This document shows positions 8,060 to 15,176 of a stretch of 38,120 bases of DNA, in pieces; within the stretch, counting starts at the first letter, position 1; the number at the start of each line of letters is the position of its first letter. Origin of the DNA: Prevotella sp. (lineage in GTDB: Bacteria > Bacillota > Clostridia > Christensenellales > UBA1242); contig JAMPCO010000007.1 in NCBI GenBank assembly GCA_023666145.1, positions 8,447-46,566 on the forward strand, read 5' to 3'. Made by a program: the position numbers and the translations under genes. Under the pieces are notes generated by a model. It did no database searches. It had not been told where the DNA came from and saw only the letters and a program-made list of their open reading frames with translations.

Positions 8060-9018
8060 TTGTTTTTCTCCTTAATATAAGTTATTGATAACATTTGCTT
8101 AGCGACAAAAGCATACGAAAAGACATTCGGGTGTTGCACGCAGTCTTTAATATAACTTAATTGGTTATTATTAAATTTTATTCTTTTCCCGTCTAGTTGC
8201 GCAAACTCTTCAAATTTCCAAATCGGCATTGCTTCCATTTTAAAGCATTTACTTAAAAAATTGAAATATTTTTTTAGTGCCAGATAGTTATGTTCTCTAA
8301 ATAGATTTGAGCAATCACCATCCTTCCCCTTACAACCCAATAATAGTAATTTTTGTTCTACATCACACTCATTCTGCACTCTGTTGCTATATTGATTCAA
8401 AACAATATCTAACAAAGTATTAGTATTAATTCCACCAATGCCTTTTAACCAATTACCCCAGTCAACACAATTTTGATTATAGTCATTGGTATTACGAATC
8501 ACTCGATCGGCTCGACAAATCAAATCGGCGAGATCAAACTTATCAAGTTGTTTATTCCAGTCAATAGCGATGTTTTGATCAATAACTCCCAAATTTTCTA
8601 GACATGCCAACACAAAATGTACAGTGCCAAAAGGATATTTTTCTGTATAATGATTGATTTTATTATCGCTAAGCACTTTATTTCTTAAAATATTAGGGTT
8701 AATTTTATTATTATCGTCATAATAGTCTCTAACTGATTGTTCATCCACCGCAACAAAATGTTGATCAATTACTGGTATTGATTTTTGACAAACTGGTAAA
8801 TCTATAAATACGCACTCTTCTAAACTTTCGTTGGGATTACGTAACCATAATTCATCATTATACTTACCAGAACAAGAACTATACCCCACCACTTTCCAAT
8901 CTAAAAAATGTTGCAAAAACATCCCCGATAAGATGCCATCTAAATCTGCATTAACAACACACTTTCTGTTTTGCGTAAAATGATGTTTGATAACACTTTC
9001 TAAAATAACTCGTTCCAT
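8056..9018 (-). CDS. Divergent DHH-superfamily phosphoesterase-like protein
   Basis: The protein has 320 residues. VVNADLDGILSGMFLQ (21-36) matches DHH motif I (DxDG followed by a small residue), FIDLPV (71-76) matches motif II, and PVIDQHFV (82-89) matches the family signature, with Gln in place of the first His (DQH for DHH). GTVHFVLACLENLG (131-144) and DLADLICRADRVI (about 161-173) resemble the following helix and the fourth metal-binding Asp segment. DHH enzymes (RecJ, NrnA, c-di-AMP hydrolases) cleave phosphodiesters with Mn2+ or Mg2+. The familiar DHHA1 domain is not recognisable; the C-terminal third is unfamiliar. The ATG follows the methyltransferase stop directly (TAAATG) with GGAG upstream. 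Its place between a methyltransferase and a nuclease suggests a part in the same defence system. Confidence 0.5.
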   Translation of the reverse strand: MERVILESVIKHHFTQNRKCVVNADLDGILSGMFLQHFLDWKVVGYSSCSGKYNDELWLRNPNESLEECVFIDLPVCQKSIPVIDQHFVAVDEQSVRDYYDDNNKINPNILRNKVLSDNKINHYTEKYPFGTVHFVLACLENLGVIDQNIAIDWNKQLDKFDLADLICRADRVIRNTNDYNQNCVDWGNWLKGIGGINTNTLLDIVLNQYSNRVQNECDVEQKLLLLGCKGKDGDCSNLFREHNYLALKKYFNFLSKCFKMEAMPIWKFEEFAQLDGKRIKFNNNQLSYIKDCVQHPNVFSYAFVAKQMLSITYIKEKNK

Positions 9019-10587
9019 TTATTCTCCAAACAATGAATTGGAATGTACTATAGCAAAAACATCTTTTGTTTCTGCAAATCCCAAAATTCGCAATATTCTT
9101 TCATTAATTTCCAATCTATAATTTTTAGGAAATTTAATGTTCTCCTGTTTCATACCGGCGTTTAACTTTGTAATTATATATTTGTCTTCGTTATTAGTCA
9201 TCTTATTACACATATTAGCAAAAAAAGTTTTGTCTTCAGCCGATAAACAATCAAATGGCAATGGCATTTCTTTCAGTAGCCTAATGGGGTAAGTAATCCC
9301 ACCATCGTAAATACGCCACCACCAATAAGTAAAACTGGAATTAAGCCAACAATACAAAAAATTAAACTCCTCTTGAGTTTTTACATTAAAAGTTACGACT
9401 CCATTACGTTTTAATTTTTTTGAACTTGCTGTTGTAAAATACCGACAGGTATTAGGAAAATCGAGGGTAAAATCAGTTTTTTGGTGAATTACTAAATCAT
9501 TTAATTTTAATTTTGATTTCGTTACCCATACATCAAAAACATCTTGTAAAGAATTCTGTATCTTTTTGAAAGACTGGTTTTGTGAATTGATTATTTGAGT
9601 TTTCTCAGGTAAAAATTTCTCTAATGTTGCTGCTTTTAACAATTCTTGCCGTTCATTATTTTTGAACCTAATCAATGGCGATATTCTAAAACCTTTGTGT
9701 ATGTCATTTTTTGTGTAAACAGTAATAGCAGCACGCACCGAGTTTACATGGTTTGAATTGAATATTCCATGCTTTTTACCGTAAAATATATTACCAGGGA
9801 CATTATCAAAAGACACAACGAAGCCCGTCCCCTGCACACACATAACTTTTCTTAACGCAACAAATTTATTTCCAGACACAAAACTAAATGGCGTAATAAT
9901 CACTGCTGACTTAGATTGTAAGATGATTTTTTCCATAAAGGAAGAATATAATTCTTTTGTTCCACTCACGACATCACTCTGTTTCCATGTATCTGGTATT
10001 GTTAAAACCCGCGAATAGGGGGGGTTAGAAATTACTTTACAATTTTTCGGCAAAACTACATCTTTATTCAAAAAATCGCCTAACTCTAAATGCAAAAATT
10101 TTGCAACATCCATTCCATAGTGTACGATAAATATTGTTTGACAAATCCTTAACGCAATCGGGTCATTATCATAAAGATACACTTTTCCGTCCGCAATCAA
10201 TTCACGTGCTTTATCAAAACCAATAAAATCTAAATAGTCTAAAATCAATTTACCAGTTCCGCAAGCAACGTCACAAATAATTTCGCCATCGCATTTACTA
10301 AACCAATCAATCATTACATTTGCAACATCAGTTGGCGTATAGTATTGTCCACTATTTTTTTTTGATGCTTTATTGCAATAAGCCAACCCCATTTCGTACA
10401 AATTATCTAGATTATGAATTTGCAATAAACTTTCGCATTCTCTACTATAATTGGTAATATATAAACAAATATCATTCCATGTTTTTTCCAACCCATTTAA
10501 TTCGATGTCTTGGTAATACTTATCAATGGAATAGTCTATATATTTTTGCTCAAGAATGTCTTTGCCATTTATCAACACACCAACCAC
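9019..10587 (-). CDS. N6-adenine DNA methyltransferase (Eco57I/TaqI-like gamma class)
   Basis: This 522-residue protein transfers methyl from S-adenosylmethionine to the N6 of adenine in a target sequence. Motifs in order are GQYYTPTDV (80-88), CDVACGTGKL (105-114, motif I), VYLYDNDP (motif II) and VISNPPYSR (175-183), whose NPPY is the catalytic motif IV. The region from about 300 to 450, with LNSSFTYWWWR, resembles the target-recognition part of such enzymes. The start is a GTG: an in-frame TAA lies a few codons upstream and no ATG occurs before residue 66. An extended -10-like TGTGATAAT (minus strand, around 10596-10604) lies only about eight bases before it, so the message may be leaderless. 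The NPPY codons contain a C7 run. It heads the methyltransferase/DHH/nuclease cassette. Confidence 0.85.
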   Translation of the reverse strand: MVGVLINGKDILEQKYIDYSIDKYYQDIELNGLEKTWNDICLYITNYSRECESLLQIHNLDNLYEMGLAYCNKASKKNSGQYYTPTDVANVMIDWFSKCDGEIICDVACGTGKLILDYLDFIGFDKARELIADGKVYLYDNDPIALRICQTIFIVHYGMDVAKFLHLELGDFLNKDVVLPKNCKVISNPPYSRVLTIPDTWKQSDVVSGTKELYSSFMEKIILQSKSAVIITPFSFVSGNKFVALRKVMCVQGTGFVVSFDNVPGNIFYGKKHGIFNSNHVNSVRAAITVYTKNDIHKGFRISPLIRFKNNERQELLKAATLEKFLPEKTQIINSQNQSFKKIQNSLQDVFDVWVTKSKLKLNDLVIHQKTDFTLDFPNTCRYFTTASSKKLKRNGVVTFNVKTQEEFNFLYCWLNSSFTYWWWRIYDGGITYPIRLLKEMPLPFDCLSAEDKTFFANMCNKMTNNEDKYIITKLNAGMKQENIKFPKNYRLEINERILRILGFAETKDVFAIVHSNSLFGE

Positions 10588-10646
10588 ATAAATAGATTAT
10601 CACATTTTTGCTGGACAAACTAGTACTAATTGTATCAAATAAGTCC

Positions 10647-10722
10647 TGGTGGAAGTTATAGGGCTCGAACCTATGACCTACTGCTTGTAAGGCAGTTGCT
10701 CTCCCAACTGAGCTAAACTTCC
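10647..10722 (-). tRNA. tRNA-Val (anticodon TAC)
   Basis: The cloverleaf folds with acceptor GGAAGTT/AACTTCC, D arm GCTC/GAGC, anticodon stem ACTGC/GCAGT with loop CTTACAA, T arm ATAGG/CCTAT around TTCGAGC, discriminator A and an encoded CCA. The A+T-rich methyltransferase cassette begins 60 bases past its 3' end on the same strand. Confidence 0.95.
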
Positions 10723-10736
10723 GTGTGGGACAAAAT

Positions 10737-10766
10737 AGTTTATCCCAATGCGGGTAATTTCGTCAA
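10737..10766 (-). promoter_or_regulatory. tRNA-Val promoter
   Basis: On the minus strand, -35 TTGACG (10766-10761), an 18 bp spacer and -10 TAAACT (10742-10737) lead to the tRNA 5' end at 10722. It stands back to back with the plus-strand promoter at 10772. Confidence 0.6.
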
Positions 10767-10771
10767 GATAT

Positions 10772-10800
10772 TTGACAATCTTTCGCCGATATAATATAAA
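10772..10800 (+). promoter_or_regulatory. Promoter of the two-helix membrane protein gene, predicted leaderless start
   Basis: The -35 TTGACA (10772-10777), a 17 bp spacer and the -10 TATAAA (10795-10800) are followed six bases later by the ATG at 10807. No ribosome site fits in between. Confidence 0.7.
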
Positions 10801-10806
10801 AAATTG

Positions 10807-11349
10807 ATGAACGACCATTTACTGCTGGAAAAACTGACGTTACACGTGAAAGTCGACAACGAAAATCAAATCTTTTCCGATTTTGCGTATAACGAAGATA
10901 ATTTAAGTTCCGAACTCAGCAATTACTTAAAAGAAAAAGCCGAATGCGCGTTCCCCTTGCCCGCGAAAGAAAATTTCATCATTAAAATTCACAGTGACAA
11001 TCATCATCTACGGCTGCCCGAGATTACCCGTTGCATCCACCGCCATTTTCACAATGAATACGATGCCGCGAAACGGCAATTGCACCACGCGCTACGCATG
11101 GCACTGGTCTTGTTCGGTCTGGGCATGATTGCTTTAATTTTGAACTATTTCGCCGTGACCTACGTGAACAATTTTTTCTTAACCTCCATTTTGAACATTA
11201 CCGCTTGGGTCTTCATTTGGGCGGCGGTCGAAGTCGCGGTCTTGGAACGCCACGACATCAAGCGTGATTGCATTATTTTACGCCGCCTGGCTTACGCCGA
11301 AGTCGCGTTCAGCAACGGTACCAAATTGGACGCCCCCGTTTACATTTAA
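10807..11349 (+). CDS. Two-helix membrane protein of unknown function
   Basis: This 180-residue protein has a charged N-terminal domain (1-95; predicted cytosolic, with several His near NHHLRLPEITRCIHRHFH), then two hydrophobic segments (about 98-117 and 127-147) and a basic C-terminal tail (ERHDIKRDCIILRRLAYAE). I do not recognise the family. The ATG at 10807 is preferred to the adjoining in-frame TTG because the promoter places transcription start at this ATG. The gene ends at 11349 with no base left before the stop of the convergent deacetylase gene. Confidence 0.7.
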   Translation: MNDHLLLEKLTLHVKVDNENQIFSDFAYNEDNLSSELSNYLKEKAECAFPLPAKENFIIKIHSDNHHLRLPEITRCIHRHFHNEYDAAKRQLHHALRMALVLFGLGMIALILNYFAVTYVNNFFLTSILNITAWVFIWAAVEVAVLERHDIKRDCIILRRLAYAEVAFSNGTKLDAPVYI

Positions 11350-12072
11350 TTAAGCCAACTTACCAAACGTATAACCTTGGTCTTGCAAAGCGGGAATCAC
11401 TTGGCGCAGTAATTCGGGAGTGCCTGGGTTCGTAATATGGAACAGCATGATCGCCCCGGGGTGCACCCGTTCCAAAATTTTATGCTGGCACGCCGCCACG
11501 TCCAGTTTGGGTTTGGATTGCCAATCAACAATGGCTAAACTCCACAACACTGCGCGTAAGCCCAAATCCTGTGCGACCTGCAAAGTCTTTTCATCAAAAC
11601 GTCCCTGCGGCGGACGGAAAAATTGCGTAGTGGTTGGTAATTGTAAATCGCTTAGGTCGCGGCGAATCCCGTCGGCGCTTAAACTGGGTAAATCGCGGTG
11701 CTTGTTGGTGTGGTTTCCGATTTGATGACCTTCGTTTTGCATCCGCGCAATTAACTCGGTTTGTTGCAAATAATTGCCGCACAAAAAGAAAATACCTTGG
11801 ATTTGATACTCCTTTAAGATGTCCAAGACTTCCGCGGTGTACCCCGCTTCGTACCCCAAATCAAACGTAAAATAAACTTGCTTTTGACTTGCGTCCCCCA
11901 GATACATCCCGTTATACTGTTGCAATAATTTGGCACCGACATCGCTGACCGTGGGCGTTGTCCCGTTCCCATGGTGACTGAGTCCCCAACTGACAACATC
12001 ACTGCTGTTGCCCATCACTGCGGTTGCCGCCGCCGTGCAGAAACAAACCGCCGCTAACAAAAATTTACGCAT
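11350..12072 (-). CDS. PdaA-like polysaccharide deacetylase (NodB fold), exported
   Basis: The 240-residue product begins with a signal peptide (MRKFLLAAVCFCTAAATA). It continues with VSWGLSHHGNGTTP and LLQQYNGMYLGD, which are hallmarks of the PdaA branch that removes acetyl groups from N-acetylmuramic acid in peptidoglycan. NodB motifs are VYFTFDLGYEAGYT (motif 1; Leu replaces the usual Asn after Asp), GNHTNKH (metal-binding His pair), FFRPPQGRF and IMLFHITN. The ATG at 12072 was preferred to a start 31 codons upstream because it gives the signal peptide and because a terminator lies in the upstream stretch. GGGAG precedes it and a TATAAT lies about 30 bases upstream. A role in spore cortex or cell-wall modification is an inference from the family. 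Confidence 0.85.
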   Translation of the reverse strand: MRKFLLAAVCFCTAAATAVMGNSSDVVSWGLSHHGNGTTPTVSDVGAKLLQQYNGMYLGDASQKQVYFTFDLGYEAGYTAEVLDILKEYQIQGIFFLCGNYLQQTELIARMQNEGHQIGNHTNKHRDLPSLSADGIRRDLSDLQLPTTTQFFRPPQGRFDEKTLQVAQDLGLRAVLWSLAIVDWQSKPKLDVAACQHKILERVHPGAIMLFHITNPGTPELLRQVIPALQDQGYTFGKLA

Positions 12073-12116
12073 AACGGTAGCATCTCCCGAAACAGCAACA
12101 ATTATACCGCCACACC

Positions 12117-12144
12117 AAAAAGGGGAAGTTCGCACTCCCCCTTT
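12117..12144 (-). terminator. Intrinsic terminator between the four-helix membrane protein and the deacetylase gene
   Basis: On the minus strand, the stem AAAGGGG...AGT/ACT...CCCCTTT with a short GCGA loop is followed by TTTTT. It lies 20 bases past the stop codon at 12166. Confidence 0.75.
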
Positions 12145-12165
12145 GACAATGTCCAACTGCATCAA

Positions 12166-12732
12166 TTATTTTTTGCAAGCGGGAACAAGGTTAGACACAG
12201 CCGTACCTAAGCCAAGCAAGGTCGTGATGATGGTCAACGCCCAACCCGCGGTCGCTTTAATTGTCACACCTGCCAAGGCGAACAACTGCGCAACTGGTTT
12301 GAATTTATCTTGTAATTCCGTACCGACGAAATTGGCATTGGCAATGGTCAACATGATGGCGGCTACGCACAAGACCGCCCCGCAACCAAAGGCAACCCAG
12401 TTCGCAACTTTGGCGACTTTGGCATTTTTAATCACGTGAAAGTCATTGAGCAAGGCAAACACCGAAGCCAAGAATACCATGCCCGCCAACACCAAAGTTA
12501 TGATTGACATGACCAGGGTCAAAGTGGCTAACGCGGAACCGTCCGATTGTTGCAAAGCGGTGTCCAAAAAACTGTAACCACTGGTTGCGCCCGACGGAAC
12601 CCCAACCCCCGTTATGGTTTCAACCATTTCCGCGGGTTTAATGCTGACGCTGTAAAACGGCAAAGCGAAGAAGGCGTAAACTAACCCACTGCAAACCGCA
12701 CTGATACCATGAAGTATCGCGTTTCTTTTCAT
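12166..12732 (-). CDS. Four-helix membrane protein, probable MarR target
   Basis: The protein has 188 residues and four hydrophobic segments (about 8-28, 66-93, 107-130, 150-182). An extracellular-type loop near 29-65 contains GATSGYSFLDTALQQ. I do not recognise a named family. The start has a strong AAGGAG six bases before the ATG at 12732. Upstream, a perfect inverted repeat at 12785-12808 overlaps a TTGACA and carries the same core as the MarR promoter at 2621, so the MarR protein is the likely regulator. The MarR link suggests a stress or small-molecule-response membrane protein; transport activity cannot be claimed. Confidence 0.65.
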   Translation of the reverse strand: MKRNAILHGISAVCSGLVYAFFALPFYSVSIKPAEMVETITGVGVPSGATSGYSFLDTALQQSDGSALATLTLVMSIITLVLAGMVFLASVFALLNDFHVIKNAKVAKVANWVAFGCGAVLCVAAIMLTIANANFVGTELQDKFKPVAQLFALAGVTIKATAGWALTIITTLLGLGTAVSNLVPACKK

Positions 12733-12784
12733 ATTTTCTCCTTTTTTAATGTTAATTTTAACCGGTCAAAGCACGGTAACACGT

Positions 12785-12808
12785 AACTTGTTGATTTGTC
12801 AACAAGTT
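12785..12808 (-). promoter_or_regulatory. Perfect palindromic operator, second copy of the MarR site
   Basis: Two perfectly complementary 10-base arms (AACTTGTTGA and TCAACAAGTT) flank TTTG. On the minus strand it contains a -35-like TTGACA for the gene at 12732. The core TTGTTGATTTGTCAA is identical to the palindrome in front of the MarR gene. Confidence 0.65.
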
Positions 12809-12834
12809 TAGCCCGATTTAATCAATTAGTAATT

Positions 12835-12909
12835 TGGTGTCCCCGGCGGTAATCGAAACCTCATCTGATCCTTAGGAGGGATCTGTTCTATCCGTTGAAC
12901 TACGGGGAC
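12835..12909 (-). tRNA. tRNA-Arg (anticodon CCT)
   Basis: The acceptor GTCCCCG/CGGGGAC, D arm GTTC/GAAC, anticodon stem GATCC/GGATC with loop CTCCTAA, discriminator A and encoded CCA are all present. The T stem GAGGT/ACCGC has one A-G mismatch at the second pair. It reads AGG. The minus-strand promoter TTGCGC, 18 bp, TAAACT (12947-12918) lies upstream. Confidence 0.9.
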
Positions 12910-12929
12910 GATGCAACAGTTTAACACAT

Positions 12930-12958
12930 TTGCTTGATTTGGCGCAATGTGATAAACT
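12930..12958 (+). promoter_or_regulatory. Promoter of the flavin reductase-like gene, interleaved with the tRNA-Arg promoter
   Basis: The -35 TTGCTT (12930-12935), 17 bp and -10 TAAACT (12953-12958) run on the plus strand. The minus-strand -35 of tRNA-Arg (12942-12947) lies inside this promoter's spacer, so the two divergent promoters physically overlap. Confidence 0.5.
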
Positions 12959-12987
12959 TGATTAGTTAATTTTTGGGAGGTCTGAAA

Positions 12988-13536
12988 ATGAAAAAATCCT
13001 TGGGAGTCAAGCCATACATTTTTCCGCAACCCGTTTTAATCATCGCTACATACGACGAAAACGGTCACCCGAACGCGATGAACGCCGCTTGGGGCGGCAT
13101 GGCGGACGACAACGAAATCATGATTTGCTTGTCACAACACAAAACCACCGCCAATTTAGCCATTAACCACGCCTGCACCATTGCCATGGGCGATGTTGCA
13201 CAGGTTACCGCGTGCGATTATGTGGGGATTGCTTCGGGGAACAAAGTTCCCGACAAAATTGCCAAAGTCGGTTGGACGGTGACCAAAAGCACAACCGTGA
13301 ACGCACCCATCATTAACGAATTACCGCTGACCTTGGAATGCACGCTTGTCAAAGTGATCGACGACGTAAAATACATCTTCCGCATCGAAAATGTGCTGGC
13401 CGACGAAAAAATTTTAACCGATGGTCAGGTTGATTTGAAGAAATTCCATCCCATTACCTATGACCCCGCCCAACACGGCTACTACGCTTTGGGCGCGAAA
13501 ATTGGACAAGCATTTGCCGACGGACGGAAAATTTAA
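12988..13536 (+). CDS. Flavin reductase family protein (FMN-binding split barrel)
   Basis: The protein has 182 residues. The opening KPYIFPQPVLIIATYDENGH, then PNAMNAAWGG and NEIMICLSQHKTTANL, follows the FMN-binding split-barrel layout of flavin reductase-like proteins, where these strands hold FMN. The later GHPN and FHPITYDP...YYALG segments also fit. The ATG at 12988 was chosen because GGGAGG lies nine bases upstream; an upstream in-frame TTG would read through that site. The electron donor and physiological acceptor are unknown. The next gene starts six bases after the stop, so the two are co-transcribed. Confidence 0.8.
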   Translation: MKKSLGVKPYIFPQPVLIIATYDENGHPNAMNAAWGGMADDNEIMICLSQHKTTANLAINHACTIAMGDVAQVTACDYVGIASGNKVPDKIAKVGWTVTKSTTVNAPIINELPLTLECTLVKVIDDVKYIFRIENVLADEKILTDGQVDLKKFHPITYDPAQHGYYALGAKIGQAFADGRKI

Positions 13537-13541
13537 TCTTC

Positions 13542-14060
13542 ATGAACAACGACACCACCATTCACAGTTTTGCGCCACTGCTTCAAACTGACAGTGAAAT
13601 TTTGTTTTTAGGCTCCGCTCCCAGTGTTTTATCGCGCCAAAACCAGTTCTTTTATGGTAACCCGACCAACCGTTTTTGGAAAATCTTGTCCGCGCTTTAT
13701 GACGAAGATTTTGTCCACGCCGATCGCGCCACCAAAACTGACTTACTCCAAAAGCACCACCTCGCCTTGTCCGACGTGTACGCCACTTGCGAAATGAAAA
13801 AAGTCGGCAGTTCGCTGGACAGCAACATCATCCACGCCGTTTTTCAAGACATCCCCCACATCATTCAAGGCACCAACATCCGCCGCATTTTTATCACATC
13901 AAAGAAAGCCTACACCGACTTTGTCAAGCACTGGCAAGGTCAAATTTCCCCTGCCATTTCCGTTACTTGTTTACCTTCGCCTTCCGCCGCCAACCGCAGT
14001 GTCTACAAAACTGATGACGATTTAATCGCCGCCTGGCGCCAAATCATTGACAGTAACTAA
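13542..14060 (+). CDS. Uracil-DNA glycosylase superfamily protein, probable hypoxanthine-DNA glycosylase
   Basis: The protein has 172 residues. Strand LFLGSAPSVLS followed by NQFFYGNPTNRFWKILSALY is the signature of the deoxyinosine/hypoxanthine-DNA glycosylase branch of the UDG fold (GSxPS and HP/NPxNxFW). It removes deaminated adenine during base excision repair. The late segment TCLPSPSAANR supplies the DNA-intercalating loop with a Ser-Pro-Ser core. No ribosome site is visible; the ATG lies five bases past the preceding stop, suggesting reinitiation. Mug-type specificity for mismatched uracil cannot be excluded. Confidence 0.8.
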   Translation: MNNDTTIHSFAPLLQTDSEILFLGSAPSVLSRQNQFFYGNPTNRFWKILSALYDEDFVHADRATKTDLLQKHHLALSDVYATCEMKKVGSSLDSNIIHAVFQDIPHIIQGTNIRRIFITSKKAYTDFVKHWQGQISPAISVTCLPSPSAANRSVYKTDDDLIAAWRQIIDSN

Positions 14061-14064
14061 TTTC

Positions 14065-15126
14065 TCACGGCTTTCTTAAAATAAACATTCCACCTTTTTC
14101 CAGCAATTCTTCGTCCGTGTATTTTTGTTTGAATTCGTCGGCGACCTTAACCGTAGCAAACGCCGCACGGTCCGCGTCGGTGACGGGACGAGGTTTATAT
14201 TTAATAATTTCAAATCCAGCCGCAGTAAGGATTGCTAAATAATCCGCCGAACGTAACCTGTTTTGAACAGGTATATCAGGTAAGTATAATCCCCCTTTCC
14301 TCATTTTAGACCATTTGGCACTTGTATACTGTAAATAATCATAAATGGTTAAAGTAGAATTACTTTTCGCACGATGGTCCTTATAATCAATTGTTAAATA
14401 CAATACCCCCCCCCCATGTAAAATGCGAAACGCCTCCTTGACGATATCAGGTAATAACTCAGCACGGATATGTTCAAAAGTCACTTGCGAAAAAACAAAA
14501 TCAATACTTTCGTCTGGTAAATCAGTGTGAGTAGCATCGTAAGGAGCGCGATAATCGACATTGAATTTGCTTAATAAGATTTTGTCAAGATTTTCGTCCG
14601 TTATCTTATTTTTAATCTTCGGCACGTGCCGTATACCAAATTTAGCATGGTATTTTTGAAAATATTTAATCACCCGTGCCACATTACCAGGCTTTGCGCG
14701 CTTGAGATCTACTGTAATTATTTTTTTAAATCCTAACAATGATAATCCAATCGGAGCAATCAAATATAAGCCCGCACCAATTTCAAAGGCCGTTGCTTGT
14801 TCAACTGGTACTGAACTGTAATACTGAAAAGTTGAAACTAAATCAACAGTTCTCCAACGATAAAAAAGTTGATTACGTAACCTAGATTTTTTTAGTTGTC
14901 GCTTTTCCCATTTTTCCTGTCGGATTTCCCGTCGAATCAATTGTATCATTTGCTTTTCGCGTTGCATTCTCTTTCGTATCTTCAATTTTTCCCGTAACTT
15001 ACGCTGCCTGTTTTGCCGACATTGTTGTTGCCACGCAATAATTTTTCGTTTCAATCCCAGTAATTGTGCACCCAATGGCAACTTCAAAATGATACTTTTC
15101 AATTTGGCTTTGCGTTGTGAATTCAC
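14065..15126 (-). CDS. Class I SAM-dependent methyltransferase, paralog 1 (G10 tract, in frame)
   Basis: The protein has 353 residues. A very basic N-terminal region (1-90, KRKIIAW, then long Arg/Gln/Lys helices) precedes a Rossmann domain: AFEIGAGLYLIAPIGLSLLG (motif I), KIITVDLKRA (motif II), DLPDESIDFVFSQVTFEHI (motif IV region) and EAFRILHGGGVLYLTIDYKD (motif V-VI). The fold resembles Methyltransf_11 proteins; the substrate is unknown. The start is GTG at 15126, the same codon as in the paralogs, with its own promoter at 15133-15161 and only six bases between -10 and GTG. A run of ten G (14415-14406) encodes the Gly triplet; gain or loss of one G would truncate the protein near residue 235. 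Confidence 0.75.
   Translation of the reverse strand: MNSQRKAKLKSIILKLPLGAQLLGLKRKIIAWQQQCRQNRQRKLREKLKIRKRMQREKQMIQLIRREIRQEKWEKRQLKKSRLRNQLFYRWRTVDLVSTFQYYSSVPVEQATAFEIGAGLYLIAPIGLSLLGFKKIITVDLKRAKPGNVARVIKYFQKYHAKFGIRHVPKIKNKITDENLDKILLSKFNVDYRAPYDATHTDLPDESIDFVFSQVTFEHIRAELLPDIVKEAFRILHGGGVLYLTIDYKDHRAKSNSTLTIYDYLQYTSAKWSKMRKGGLYLPDIPVQNRLRSADYLAILTAAGFEIIKYKPRPVTDADRAAFATVKVADEFKQKYTDEELLEKGGMFILRKP
14406..14415 (-). repeat. G10 homopolymer in methyltransferase paralog 1
   Basis: Ten consecutive C on the plus strand give ten G in the coding strand at the HGGGV codons. The frame is intact at this length. Confidence 0.9.
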
Positions 15127-15132
15127 TTGAAT

Positions 15133-15161
15133 TTTTTAACATAAAATGTTTTTATTGTAAA
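15133..15161 (-). promoter_or_regulatory. Promoter of methyltransferase paralog 1
   Basis: On the minus strand, -35 TTTACA (15161-15156), 17 bp and -10 TAAAAA (15138-15133); GTG at 15126 follows after six bases. Paralogs 2 and 3 keep the same -35 and spacing. Confidence 0.55.
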
Positions 15162-15176
15162 GTTTAACGATCTTTC

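Noticed and set aside
6938..10587. Type I R-M, BREX or DISARM system
   Set aside because: No specificity subunit, no helicase/translocase motor and no PglZ- or BrxC-like protein is present. The methyltransferase is a single-chain gamma-class enzyme.
10588..10646. Attachment site repeat at the tRNA-Val 3' end
   Set aside because: No second copy of the tRNA 3' sequence was found at the left edge near 6938 or beyond 3154, and no integrase is present.
12008..12439. Plus-strand open frame antisense to the four-helix membrane protein
   Set aside because: It overlaps a clear signal peptide, terminator and membrane protein on the minus strand and has no initiation signals.
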